A stretch of 64,000 nt of DNA from assembly GCA_001939145.1 (NCBI GenBank), contig LSRX01000769.1, positions 102,156 through 166,155 of the forward strand, in the 5' to 3' direction. Both the position numbers and the translations under genes were made by a program. Source of the stretch: Symbiodinium microadriaticum (Eukaryota; Sar; Dinophyceae; Suessiales; Symbiodiniaceae). How positions within the stretch are numbered: the stretch's first letter is position 1; every line of letters starts with the position of its first letter. Of the stretch, positions 25,015-37,287 are shown in pieces. A model generated the notes under the pieces. It was not told the origin of the DNA. It ran no database searches and saw only the letters and a program-made list of their open reading frames with translations.

Positions 25015-26225
25015 TCAACGTCGTGCTGGCTCCCTTCTCGCTCTGGCCATGTTCTCTTGAACTTGCTGCACATCAAGCCACATTCGGCTCGGTGTCAAGG
25101 AGATTGTTCCCCCTTCTGTACGTTCCGAGCTGACCGTACCACGGGAGGGCGGGTCCCCCTCTGGTTCATTGGGGCGTTGTGAAAGAATACCTGGACTGTC
25201 ACTGCGGTCTGAAGGTCTTCCAGCGCTCCCCCACGGCCAAAGCAGCTCGTCTCCAACTTGGCGGTTTTCGTCCGATTCCTCCCCCTCCCAGTCGGGTGGG
25301 CTGTCTTCTTTTTTCGGAGTGCTCCCCTCCCCTTTTCGTTTCTTTGCCGTCTTCTTCTCCTTGGGTGTGGTCGAAGGTCTCGGCGTGGAACCACGGTCCC
25401 CCCCGCTGGCTCGAATTTTCCTGCGTATCTTCTTCACACGCTTCAGAAGGGCTGCGGCTTGTCTTGGGAAGCGGCAGACGAAAGCTCTTGTTTCGTCGGC
25501 TTGCAGCGGCAGATACTTATCTACTAGTCGGACCAGTTTGTCTGCTTTTCTCCCCACCTTGTTGCGGTCGTGGTGGCGGCGAAGAAAACTCTCATATGCT
25601 TTGGTCTGTGCCTTGGTGAGCATCTTCCCCGTCGCGGTGTCCTGAAGTCCCCCCGGGGCCTTGACGATGGTCCTTTTGATCCACTCGTCCCCCGGCTCCG
25701 GGTTGTAGAGAAGTACCAGTCCCCTCTTGGTCTCGAAGCCAGTCATCTCCGATAAGGGCCGGATCGGGTTGGCACGGCTGCTGCCGGCGCCTTCCCCCGC
25801 CTTTTTTGCCATCTTTGCAACTGGCATGTTGGCTTGCGAGGTGACCCCATGCAAGCGGCATTGGGGGTCCTCCCTGATATGTATTTTCCTTAGTCCGACA
25901 GTGCACTTGCCATCCCCGTATCTGCAGAGCTTGCAACGCGCCTCTCCATCGTCATCTCCCACATAGGCAGACATCTCCACGTCCCCCGGCCGGAGTATCC
26001 CGGACTCTGAGGTGTTGGCGTCCCCCACCCAGCTCACAGGTACTTTATGATCGGCTTGGTGTCACCGTCTAGGGGGTCCTTGATGCAGAGGTTTGTGGCC
26101 TCCCCCGCGAAAAGGAACTGAGAGAAGGTCTTGCAGTGCCCTCGTTCCCCTCAAAGATGTAGAGTCACGAACTTCCCGGTCACCTTTATGGCTCGGGCTA
26201 TGGACCTGTCACGGGCCACTGCAAC
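25015..26225 (-). pseudogene. Unknown gene, frameshifted; possible mobile-element or retrogene protein
   Basis: A coding-like stretch runs on the minus strand in several frames. Near 26220-26170: ARDRSIARAIKVTGKFV. Near 26135-26045: HCKTFSQFLFAGEATNLC and KDPLDGDTKPIIKYL. From 26055 to 25015 one frame stays open for about 345 codons and includes a Cys/His patch (CKLCRYGDGKCTVG, then QCRLH) near its start and a basic Lys/Arg-rich tail. At least two single-base frame changes separate the pieces, so it is not an intact gene as written. The family is not recognised. GGGGGA runs recur about every 60-80 bases along the sense strand. A CT microsatellite lies at the 5' end and begins right after CTTGAGCC (26356-26363), the complement of the last eight bases of the spliced leader, so a retrogene origin is possible. 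Confidence 0.45.
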
Positions 26226-26360
26226 CACACGGCGGCGGCGTTGGACTCAAGCCCCCCTCCGCTCAAGGGAACGTCCACCCTGGAGAAGCACTGGGAACAG
26301 CCAGCACCCCCCCAGGGCCGTCCCTGAGCGCCCCCCGAAGGAGCGGCAGGTTGACTTGAG

Positions 26361-26362
26361 CC

Positions 26363-26421
<59 letters not shown>
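26361..26421. repeat. CT microsatellite
   Basis: CT repeat of about 60 bases at the 5' end of the frameshifted gene at 25015-26225. Confidence 0.95.
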
Positions 26422-26424
<3 letters not shown>

Positions 26425-29400
26425 TCCGATTGTAGTGACCGCGATCTGAAGCGAGCTCTTCGTCATTGTGCCATCCACAACACGTCTGGATTCTGAGAAA
26501 TTTTGCAAACCCCTGCGCCAGTTGCGTGGCAAGGGGGTGTTCCTCCGAACGTGTGTGTTTGTTGGTCCTGGCTGCACCGGTGCTCCGACTCTTCTCTTGA
26601 TGCCAGGCTTCCATGATGCAGTCCAGGCCGCAAAAGAGACCGCTAAAGCCGACACAAGTTCTGACTGCATCTTTGTTTACGCACCCACCTTCCTTCCTCT
26701 TCCTGCCTGCCTTCCTTTCCTTCGTGTACTCAGAGCTTCTACACATTGAATCAGCATGCTAAGTATATGAAAGCACCGGGGAGGCGGCTCTGAAAAGAAA
26801 CCTTTTGCTGGTGGTAGTGGACCTTGCATGCGAGATGATGGGCGGGCCGGGGCGACATGTCCGCAGACGGGACTGAGGCCGGTCACCAGAAGCCTGCCGG
26901 ACTGGGGCACAAGCCCTGTTCGGAACTCTGAACGGCATCCGCTATGATCGGAAAAAGATCAGCCTAAGGGTCAATTAACTTCAGAATAGCTGAAGCCCTG
27001 CAGTCAGGCATTCCATCGCAGGCATATTGCTAAGTGCCGCACAGGCCTCACAGGTGACATGGACGTGTGACCCCTTTTCGGCCTGGGGTGGATTCTTATG
27101 ACATAGCGGCAAGCTTCAATTGACAGAAGCCCGGCAACTTGCCGTGCCCTACGAAAAGACGCGGACAACCAACAACTCAAAGCCCGCCACTGCGTTCGAG
27201 CCTCTTGAATTCACAAAACCAGCATGCATGGCACACTTGTCAGATTGTGCCCTTTACGACTGCCGACTGTCGAGCCCGCTTGCTTTTGCTTTTGCATGCT
27301 CTTGGGATCTGGCAAGTCGGCCTCACCGCATACCCGGAACTCAACTGCATCATGCATCGCTCAATGTCTCAAAGTGCACGCCTGCGTCGCCGAGTCCAGC
27401 TGTGTCGGAGCACACTCCGTCGACTCCGCCGCCGCCAGCTCAGCATCCAACCTGTAAAGAGAACGTCTTGTAGCTTCACACATTTAATTTTAAATTTTAG
27501 AAGCTCACGAAGCTGCAGCTCACAAGTAACAGAAGCGATACGGCGACAAGAGTCCGCCTTTCACTCAGGTGCTGGCGCTTCGGCCTCCTGATCTTCGTCC
27601 AACTCTGTGGTGCCACAGTCCGTCTCAGGCTCGGTAGCCGTGTCGTCCTGGAACACCACATTGGCTGCCGTGAGGCCGTGAAGTCAGAAGCGGATGCTCA
27701 ACTCCGCGAGCCCCCGCGTGTTGCTGGATGGCAGTCTGCACATCATTCGCACAGAGAGAGGAGGAGAACACTGAGGAGAACCACGTCGACAATCTGAAAT
27801 CGACTCCACAATTGACCCAACGATCGTGTGCCTAACCCAAGCTTAAAGACGTTTTCTGCACTTTCCGCATCTCACCATTTCCGTCAAAGAGCGTGACAGG
27901 CTCATGGATGTTGAACTGCTTGGCGTGGCATAGAGATTGCCATGTTTGATGGCGAGCATACTAGGATCTGGCTTTTCTGCATGGCAAGGCGTTTGACAAG
28001 GGAGGTATGAGATTTCGATGTGACCCATTACGGAGAAAGTGACTTCATCGCATTGAGATCCTCCAAGATCCTCCGCGCCTCACCTGACCCCTGACCCGGC
28101 TGGAACCCCCATTCAGCACAAGCATCTTGGTTTCCGAGGATCTGGCAACGGACTCAAAGTTCACGGATCTTTTGCGGAGTGGAGTCTCGAGGAGGAGGGC
28201 AAAAACATTTCGGCGACTTTGGTGGATCGATGATTCAAGGTCTAGCCGCGAGCCGTCTAGCCTAGTTTGGAAGCCTGCCAACATGTTTGCACATTTCCCA
28301 GGCTGGGGCTACGTCAGCATCGGCTGGCAAGCGCCTTGCCCAGCCGACCCTACCACAGCATACCAACGTGAGGGCTTTTTCCCACGTTTATGCGCTGAAG
28401 AACCGCAGACACCAACGGGAAGGACGCTTCCGCAGTCGCACAAATGCGGGACACGGCTCCCAGTAATGAATCAGTAAGGCTCGTAAGGCTCTGCAGGCAA
28501 GCTTGGCGACTGCAAATGTTCCGGCCGTCCTGCGGATCACTGTGCTGATAGCCTGAAGGCCATAGTGTTGCACTTAAAGGGTTTGGGTGGAATTCGATCA
28601 GTCAACCTGGCTACGAAGCATCATGGTGCGACTTTGTCACCTTGATCCAGCAGGGCCGTCGTGGCTTCATCCGCCGGCGGATCCCTTGGAACAAAGACCA
28701 CGAGAACACGCACAAGATCACCGACAGATCGGCTACGAAAACCAGGAACTGGACAGAAGCAATCCTGAGTAGCCTGCACTTGCTGTGAAAGCGCCACCTT
28801 GTGAGATACAAAGGCAGCCTTTGATATCTTCCATGAGTTCGAGGTCAGGGCCTCCAAGGTCTCCAATGCCCTCACAAACTTAGGCGAGACCTTCCGTGAT
28901 GCATGCAAGCTTCCCCATGTTTCGAGAACATGACATCAATGGCTTGACTTCTGCAGCTACAATCCAGTGCTTTCTCTGTCAGCTGGACTTGTAAGATACT
29001 GAAGCAGTCAATGCTGCCTTGCACTTGGTGTCGGCCTGCCAAAGATTGAGCATAACGGCTCCATTATCGTAAGTTATGTCACGCTCATTTTGTCCCGCTA
29101 TGGTTTGCTGTCCACCTGCACCATGTCCGGCTGCGTCCAAGCACCTGCTGCCTGTCAGCAGCAGTGCGAAAAGCCGTTACTTCTAGAGATACTCATGCAT
29201 GAACAACCAAAGCAGGCAGCCTCGCTTCCACGTCCCGGTGACACAGACTCTCCGATGGTTCGAGCTGGTGCGGCGGGCCTTTGGCCTGTGCAAGGCAACT
29301 TGCACGGCTATATTCCACACTGTGCTACGCAGGCCGCCACTGTGACACAAAGGCCTTCCAGCAAGACCTTGAGTCGCTGCATCATGCACTCTTCCACCAC

Positions 29401-29690
29401 ATCCGGCGTGGCTGGTCAGCACGACTGCATAATATGTTTCTGTGCTTTCCCGTTGTGATGAAATGAATTCAGCTGTGCTGTGCCTGCTGCGCCCGGTCCC
29501 GGCACCTGCAGCGGTAAGTTACCAGAGCCTTCTGGATTTGAGGAGTGACGATACATGTCGTCTGGTGGCATCGGTGCACGCTCTTGAGTGCGGCCTACTG
29601 CCTAAACTGAGCCGGTTACTCCGGGCTGGCGCGGAGCCGGGTCCCAAGGAACGGGCTGCGCCAGCACTGCCAGATGTCTTCTGTGATTTC
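26422..29690. other. No gene recognised; part of the REV3 interval
   Basis: A minus-strand frame near 28640-28790 (FVADLSVILCVFSWSLFQG) is hydrophobic and might be a REV3 exon (the DPxxxxhxF strand of the N-terminal part), but this could not be confirmed. Nothing else stands out. Confidence 0.3.
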
Positions 29691-29699
29691 GTGGTCAGA

Positions 29700-29880
29700 T
29701 TCGTCGTTGAAGGCATGCATGACCGCACCGTCGCCGGCCTGTGCAGCGGCGTTCCTCGTCCCTCCACAGCTCTCGTAGCGTCTCCTGGAAGGCATGCGAC
29801 GCGGACCAGCTGGATGCACTGATGGAAATTGAATGTGAAGAAAAATCCACTGACAGGCAAGTCACGCAAATCCATCCACG
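29700..29880 (-). CDS. REV3: Probable REV3 exon: N-terminal domain, second part
   Basis: A minus-strand frame reads TCLSVDFSSHSI and, about 20 residues later, LRELWRDEERRC. In REV3 the N-terminal domain ends with a TCELEVDxxxxDI segment followed by LxxLWEDExxRR. Spacing and order fit, and the exon lies just downstream of the exon at 30620-30368 on the same strand. The exon limits are not resolved. Confidence 0.5.
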
Positions 29881-30367
29881 TGTAAGGTCTCGAACGGAAG
29901 CTTCTTGGGCTTCGCAGCTTGGCATCTCACTGGCTGTAGACGAGAGAGGAGGCAGAATGTCCTTTGCCACAGAAGAGAGCTCAGCACTCAAGACGACTGA
30001 CACCGCAGCGCTCTGACCGTCGCACTGCAGTCCACTTCCACCTGGCCAGCGTTCGCATGCAGGCTGCGACATGCTACGACGCATGGATAAGGCTGTGCCT
30101 CACAGGTGGTTGCACGCGGGTGCACAGACTTGGGCCTGGCCGAAGTCGCTTTAGGACGCTTCCATGCGCCTCCGCATCTTCCGCCCGGCCTGGCCTGCGC
30201 TCAGAGGCGGCTCGGTCGCACCACCAGGGGCGCTCCAAGCGCCTTCTAAGCAATCGTTCTCGTGCGCCAGAGCCCAACTTGGAAACCCACAGAGGATGCC
30301 AAGGAAAAGTCGACAAGGCTTGCTCGGGAAGTTCACCACGCAAGGCGATTCGTGTAGGATCGACAAC

Positions 30368-30620
30368 AAGTTCCCTCATGCCACCAAGTCCAAATGAGTC
30401 CAGGAAGTGCAGCAGGTATGGCAAGTGCACCTCGAAGGGTTGAAAAGATGTGGACAGCACGGCGCCCTGCTGCAAGAGATGCGCCATCAGTCCCACGTAC
30501 TGAGGTTGCGAGGCCCAGATTTGGATAAAGAACTCGTCCGCGTCCTCGCCTCTGCCGTGTCCGCTACTATATCCGTACACAGACTGCCAGCCAGTCACCC
30601 ACCGCAGGTCGTACAAATAC
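30368..30620 (-). CDS. REV3: REV3 exon: N-terminal domain of polymerase zeta
   Basis: One 253-base exon between an AG acceptor (before 30620) and a GT donor (after 30368). It encodes WVTGWQSVYGY, a short acidic segment, then LMAHLLQQGAVL and FQPFEVHLPYLLHFLDSFG. This corresponds to the REV3 N-terminal segment around the QPxExHIPYLLQFxxDxNLxGM motif, with nearly identical spacing. In the polymerase this domain supports binding of partner subunits and template. The next exon downstream is at about 29880; the previous ones are at 32.5-33.4 kb. Confidence 0.8.
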
Positions 30621-31035
30621 CTTGGCCGTGGGGTCCAGGTTTTTTATGGGAGGTATGCTTTTTGGTCTTTTTCTGGTTATCTTTTTTGGTTTTGGGTTCG
30701 ATCCGGGTACAAAACCTGCAAAAGTCACAGGATGGCGACAGCTGAGACTGTATGCGAAGTCTTTTTTGGTGTATGTTTGTGGTTTTCGGCCTGCTATGGC
30801 CTACTGGTCTTCGGCCCGCGATCGGTCATTCAGTCTGCAAATCCGATGGTCCGACCGCCGGCCCCGCCAGTTTCATTACCCGGTTGCCTTCAGCGCCAGT
30901 TCAGGCTCTCTGGGCATCTCGGCTTTGTGGCTTTACGTTTTCGATGGCATGATGTTCTTGAAAGCAAGCAGCTTGCGCGGTTTCAAGAAGAAAGCGGGGG
31001 TGCTGGGCCTCTACGACGGGCTTTGCAAGGCCTCC

Positions 31036-31290
31036 CCCATATGTCTTAAACACCCGCCCTCATGTAACAAGTCACGTTCACTACATATTTTGAACACGCC
31101 GCGCCCGTATTTGGTGATTCCGGCTAGTTCCGGCTCATCATATATCGTCAACACGCCCCCTATTCATCACATGTCTTAAGCACCCCCCCCCATTTGGCGA
31201 TAACGGTTCATCACTTCTGTTAAACCCCCCCCCTCCCCCTATTTTGGGGATAGCGGTTCATCTGGCGATATCGGTCCATCATATATCTCA
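31036..31290. repeat. Second locus of the GATTCCGGTTCATCATAT satellite
   Basis: Four to five degenerate units of the same family as 11571-12235, with the core GTGATTCCGG, a CTCATCATATAT segment and a C-rich spacer. It also lies within the REV3 interval. Confidence 0.8.
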
Positions 31291-31295
31291 AGCAC

Positions 31296-31445
31296 TGGCA
31301 GACCGACTGGCGACCGCCCGACTGACTGACAGACCGGCCTGCTCGGGTACCGACCGACGCACCGACTGACTGGCTGGCGGGCTCGCAGATCGACGTTCGA
31401 CTGACAAACTGACTGGCACTGGCCGACTGATTGACTGACTGACTC
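31296..31445. repeat. GACT/GACC-type tetranucleotide repeat
   Basis: Imperfect ACTG/ACCG units over about 150 bases, directly adjoining the satellite copy at 31036-31290. Confidence 0.8.
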
Positions 31446-32479
31446 GGCGCTTGAAGCCATTCAGCGAAAACCAAAAACATACCAAAAACACACCCAATAA
31501 CATACCCCCAAAGAACCCCCAACCAATGCTTCAATTGCCAGTGTTCACAGCAAGCGCGAGCGGCATAGCAAAATTAGCAGCAACTGTGTGGGGATGTGAG
31601 ATGTGCACATGCATGCAGCTGAATGAGTTTAGTGGGCTTGCGAGGAATGCACGTTGAAGCTTTGTCAACTTGTGTCCTGCATACGATCCTGATGTTGAGT
31701 TTTGTCGCAGTGCTCTGTGCTGAAGGGTGCTGCTTGCCTTGCGCGGACTGCTGGGCTGTGCATTGGGCGCCAGGCCTGAAGAACGATACGTCACTCGTCT
31801 CTGTTACGGTTAAGATGGGCTTGCGATCGCAAATCGGAAGCTCACCTGAGCCCTCCCTTCTGCTTCAATGTCGAAGATCCCCGATGATACTGGGTCAAAA
31901 CCAGTGAGCAGAAATGAGCTAGAACGTAGCCTTCAGCGATAGGATAAACAGGCCGCCCCTTGCTGAGACCGCAGCGATCTTTCTCGTGTACCCCAAGCGG
32001 CGAAATTGGCACGTCTGAGGCCCAAACAATGCAGCATGAAGGGATAAAGCTGGTTCAATGGACTCATCAACTGATCCGCACTTGTCGTTCAGCTGCGGGC
32101 TGAGCAACCAGGCTGGTCTGGTGCAGACACATTGCCTTGGTAGCTCCAACGACATCGATGAAAATTATTATCAGAAGCACAATGTAAGCTTGCAGCTACA
32201 CGAACCGACTCTGCTCGCTTACTGTTCCAGTTCACGTCGCGTCTGCGCTGCGTGAGTCTGTTTGCAGCCGAGGCGGCGTGCTCGAGGCCATCGGCGAAGG
32301 TTCGTAGGAACCCCTCGACAAGAATTAACAGACTCTGGAGAGTGCGCAGCGGTACTTCCCCGTGAAGGATGGTTTCAAACCTCCGATGTGACACAGGCTG
32401 CCGTGCCCTCCGCGACCTACTTGCGCTGCCTCGCGCCCATGCTCCTGGCCGATCTCCTCTATCTGGGCCAAGTTCACCT

Positions 32480-33376
32480 GCAGCGTATGGCAGACAGTGT
32501 TGGCAAATCTTCCAAAGTCTCCCCTCCTGAATGTAGAAGAACGGGAAGATGCCGTGAATGTGAGTGCCTTTGTTGTACCAGGCAAGTTTTCATCTCGAGG
32601 AGATTACATTGAATCAAACTCCCTTGTGATCGGTATTGCTGACCGGTCGTGTGGCCACTGGCATGGAATGATTCTTTGACACCCCGGCGACTATGAAAGG
32701 CGAAATCCTGAGATCCGACAAATACGGACATGATCGGACATGAAATTGCAAGCTTACGGAAGTGAGCGCGGGGCTTTAGCAAAGGCGTGAAACATGGGCC
32801 AAAACGGCGATGCCGTGCCAGGAAAAGCGGCTACTTCTGTTGTTTTCACGGGTTACACGTTGAAGAACTCGAATGTTCTGCACAAAATAACGACCCATTC
32901 CATTGAAGATATCACTCCGACTGTTGGCGTGGATTCCATCCCCAATTTATTCTATCCCTCCTTTCCGTAAGCCCGTCGAACAAGTCGCAAGCAGTCTGTC
33001 CGGTATCGGTGTGGCCGAACACCCGGATGACCTTCGCCGCACCACGATGCATATCCAGAAACGCATCAGGAAACGCGAACGCCCGTGAAAGACCCACAGG
33101 GAGTTGTCTTGGGCTGTTGCCGGTACTTCCTTCAGCACCTTGCCTGCAGGTCAAAAAGGTGTAAACGGCTTGCTTCACAGCATGACGTGCATAATCTGCG
33201 TCAGCCTGTTGATGGAGATCGGGCTTGATCGCCCACACCTGGCCTGTCTCAGTCAAACCCCGTGCGAAGGCGCGGTCAGGGCAGCTGAGCGCGGACTTTG
33301 CGATGTAGAAATCCAAGCTGACAATGGTCACCTTAGGCAAAAATCGTTCGTGATTGTGTTCGGTATGATTCATCAA
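32480..33376 (-). CDS. REV3: REV3 first exons: N-terminus of DNA polymerase zeta
   Basis: The ATG at 33376 opens a frame with KVTIVSLDFYIAKSALSCP, matching the IVxxDYYxAxP start of REV3. Exon 33031-32989 encodes VIRVFGHTDTGQTA, and exon 32567-about 32530 encodes THIHGIFPFFYI. Joining 32989 (GC donor, splitting the Cys codon) to 32567 (AG acceptor) gives GQTACTHIHGIFPFFYI, the REV3 GxxxCLHxHGIFPYLY motif, in frame. A further segment near 32530-32480 (DFGRFANTVCHTLQVNLA) fits the following helix but in a shifted frame, so its junction is unresolved. The end of exon 1 is also approximate (about 33259). Confidence 0.8.
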
Positions 33377-34455
33377 TGTCCTTGACGCTCAGTTTCCATG
33401 GGGCAAGGTGAGGCCAGGCCTGCTTCCACGAAGTTCTGGAGCATCTATCTCGGTCGTGCACGCTCGGCATGCCTTTTTGCCCGGCATCTTGCCCCATCTA
33501 ATTCGAAGCAGCAGCCGAAGCGGTGCAAGATGTCCCTGTTACATCGAACGGTCGAGAGTGTCCACAAGGTGTGAGGCCACCAGGAAGCGAAACAATTTTG
33601 CAGCAGCTGCTGCTGCATCAGCTGACACTCAGGTCGTAGTGGCAGCAACCAAGGGCTGTGTGTTGGCGCAACTATCAAGTACGTATACAATGGAAGCAGT
33701 GAGCAATTTCTGGGGCAAACTGAGGCTGCAGGTTGTAGCACGTGCAGGATCCTGCAGCGTCCTGCAGCGTCTTGCAGCATGGAGTGCAGGCATGTGCAGG
33801 GTGTCAAGCTTGCCCGGAAGGGGAGCTTTTTGACTCCGGGAAGCTGGTGCGGAGCCAGGATGAGCCCGGAGGGCCTAGAACTGCAAGGCTAAAATTGCAG
33901 TCGGGCGCGGATCCTGGCCCCGGGTTCTACGATTCCCGCTGCACACTGCTCTCGTGTCAGCCTTCGCTCGATATGCGAAGCTTTCGGGCCAAGGCAAAAC
34001 TAAAGAGGGCATGATAGAGGCTGAGCCCTCTTGCATAGAAGGCGCAATATCCTGCAGAAATATGCTTTAATTTTGGTCGAGCCTTGCACCCGCCCCACTT
34101 GAGACCCGCAAGGGGGGGGGCTCTTGCCGTATAGACTTGCGTGTGGTTGGAACTGGCAATTCGGGGCTGGGCTCTACATGCGTATCTACATGTGTAGCAG
34201 CCTTTAAGAAGGAACCAGCTTGTTTCTGGTGAAATAGAGCTGTTTGGGGAGAGGTGCGTCGTGGTCGGAGGTAGCAAGTCGGGGTTGAGTCCGGGATGCG
34301 AGGTAGTTCAGGTAGTTGTCAAGAAGAAACCACCCTGTTGTCGGGAGGCTTAGCCCACACTGGAGTGCACGCGAAGTGTCTTTTTTGTCTGCGGGCTTCA
34401 ACGCGGGTGCTGGCGACACCTGTCTTAACCCCGAAGCTTCTGGACGAGCTGCGGC

Positions 34456-35216
34456 TCAGCAAGAAGAGACCTGATACAGGAGCGGGTCGAGAATACGCGT
34501 GACAGGTTCGGTGCCCCAGCGCAGCAGGTCAGCACGTAAGTTCCGCAGAGTGGTATGCTCGCGTGCATCCAAGCGCTGGAGCTCGTCTCTCAGCGCCCCA
34601 CGGCGCGTGGGCAAGCTGAGGAAGACAATGCGATCCAAAGAGGGCGCACGACTGAGCAGGACATAGAAGGCAATCCACAGAGTGGCTTGGGAAAGGCCGG
34701 GGGCATTGAAGATATCGAGAATGATGGCTTCGAGGGCTTGTCCTTGTAGGACGTACGCCGTACGCGGTTTGGGCTGCAGGGTGATACGTGTTGCCGTGGG
34801 CATGCTCGGGGGAGGTGTTTCTGGTAGACGAGCTGCCAAAGTGGCGAGACCAGGTGCGCGTCGTAAAATTGTCCGCGTGCCAGGGAGGGATCTTTGATCC
34901 AGGTAGCTTCGGGGTCTCGGAGGATGGCGCCGAGTGGCGCGTATTGCAGAAAGTGGGGCGGCAGGCCAGGATCTTCAGAAAAGCTGGGTTCGCGCGGGTC
35001 GAGAACGAGCCGCTCAAGAGTGCAAGGACAGCCTCGGACGACACCGAGCTGTGCGCAAAGCATCGGAATCTCTAGACGGACACGCATGCCGAAGTAGAGG
35101 CAGAGCGCGCCTGGGAGTTGGTTGGTGTCAGTGAGCGAGGCGATTCTGAGCATGGCCGTGTAGCATTCGAGCATCCGATAATTGCAAGAAACTGTTGCCA
35201 TGACGTAAGCATGCAT
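34456..35216 (-). pseudogene. PIF1-like (SF1) DNA helicase C-terminal fragment, frameshifted
   Basis: Two overlapping minus-strand frames. The first (35216 down to about 34850) reads TNQLPGALCLYFGMRVRL and ATWIKDPSLARGQFYDA. The second (about 34839-34456) reads TAYVLQGQALEAIILDIF and FYVLLSRAPSLDRIVFL. The latter are the late SF1B helicase motifs (TxxxxQGxT-like and the VxLSR arginine finger) seen in PIF1-like helicases, often part of Helitron-like or other mobile elements in dinoflagellates. The Walker A half of the protein is missing upstream. A single frame change near 34840 breaks the frame, so this is a remnant unless there is a sequence error. Confidence 0.6.
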
Positions 35217-35284
35217 GTGAAGCAGAAAAGCCTCTGAGGTAGGCGACCACCATGGGCAGTATTGTTAGGTCCAATCAGAGCCAT

Positions 35285-36755
35285 GAAATAACAAAGCGAG
35301 CATCGTCAAATATCGCCAGCATCATTGGCAATCGGAACCTGTGGGCGAGCGCATGAGCATCATTGGGGGAGTTGCTGATGTTGTTGTGTGGTTGATGCTG
35401 TTGATGTTGTAAGTCTGAGGGCCCACACGGAGCCGCTAAGCGCATCATGAGCATGGCTGACTGGGGTGCCAATTGGAGCCGGCAGGCGACATTATCAGGA
35501 TCATGGGGGGCAATTTTTCAATTTGAAAGCCGTCTGAAACACTACTTTCGGACGGCTCTCTGGGTGATTTCAGCCTTCGCCTTCAAGACATTTCAAGCAT
35601 GGCATGCCTGATGCATCCTGATGCCCCAAATCTTGCACCACTGACCAAGCAAGAACTGCCAGCGTTGCAAACGGGATCCACGCGCAATGGACCAACAACA
35701 TCACACGGCCTGCTTCACAAAACCTGCCTGGAACTCTGTCAGGCGTGAAGAAACATGAAAAACAAAGCGCCAACACGCGATGTAACCCCGGCAACAGGTG
35801 TCAACCGGATGTCATCTTGAACACATGGAGTGGCGACGTAGTGACACACTATTACACACTCGTCGGCTGCAGACACCTGCACAGGCTCACTGTTCAAGCC
35901 ACCGGCTACCGGTGCCTATGCAGAGAGTCTGGCAAACCCTTGCACGCTGACGGCCGCTGATAGACAATGGGATGCTCAATCCTGCTATTCCTGGCAACCG
36001 CTTCGTAGGCGCCAGGCCAAGAGCGGTTTTGGCTCGCGACCTTGGTGTGAAGCGCGATGGCACTGGGCAGCACAATGCTGTACATGAGCATCTTCAATTG
36101 AGGATGCTGCCCTGTGCAACATGGGCCGTGTGCATTCAGATGGATAGGAGCCATGGGCGTGAGACGCATCTGAACACACTAAGGCCTTGGAGAGTTGACT
36201 CGATGTGCTTCCCTCAATTTTCACGGCGATGAATGTGATTGAACTGCTTACGGAATTCTTCAACAAGGCCTCTTGTTCATCCTTTGGAAGAGACAAGTGT
36301 CGACCGGTCGACCGTGCAATGAACTGGCCGAGGCGCAGCATGGTATGTTTCCGTCGACAAGGTAAGCACAGGCGCTGCTCTACGACTGACCCATGACAGC
36401 CAGGAATCTCTGTTTTCAGCGCGATGGCACGTGCTTGCGCTGGTGAAACAACTCTGCTCTAGAAGTCCGGTGTTGAGATGACAGAGCTCACAGCTTGTCG
36501 GGTTCTGCCGTGCGTGGATCCGGAGCTGGAGTGCGAGCAGAAAACTAAACTACGAACACTACTCCCCTGCTGATGCCACCCATGCCCATCAGGTTGAAGT
36601 CTCAAGATGTGCTGCAAAGCATCGGATTTAGAATATGTAGCCTGATCAACAGAAACAGCGCAGCAGTCAATCGTCCGCCGAGATTTGCTTGATGTCACTC
36701 TCGGGATTGACCTCAGAGAAACCAACAGGCGTCACTGGGCAGCCTTGTTGAAGCA
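35285..36755. other. No gene recognised
   Basis: A short GATG/TTGATG-rich patch occurs near 35330-35410. No conserved motif was found on either strand. Confidence 0.4.
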
Positions 36756-36760
36756 GTAGC

Positions 36761-36840
36761 TCAGTAGTAGAAGTAGTAGTCGCCGTCGTCAGTAGCTAGT
36801 ACAGTCGCTAGTAGCTAGCAGCTGTAGTAGCTGTTGTAGT

Positions 36841-36881
<41 letters not shown>

Positions 36882-36916
36882 CAGTAGTATTAGTAGCAGG
36901 AGTAGTAGCAGTAGTG

Positions 36917-36970
<54 letters not shown>

Positions 36971-36971
36971 A

Positions 36972-37004
<33 letters not shown>

Positions 37005-37005
37005 C

Positions 37006-37059
<54 letters not shown>

Positions 37060-37255
37060 CGTCGTCGTATACAGTAGTAGTAATAGCAGTAGTAGTAGTC
37101 GTAGTCGTAGTCGTAGTCGTAGTCGTAGTCGTAGTCGTAGTCGTAGTCGTAGTCGCAGTCGGAGTCGTAGTCGTAGTCGTAGTCGTAGTCGTAGCAGTAG
37201 CAGTAGCAGTAACAGTAGTAGTAGTAGTAGTAGTAGTAGAAGTAGAAGTAGTAGA

Positions 37256-37287
<32 letters not shown>

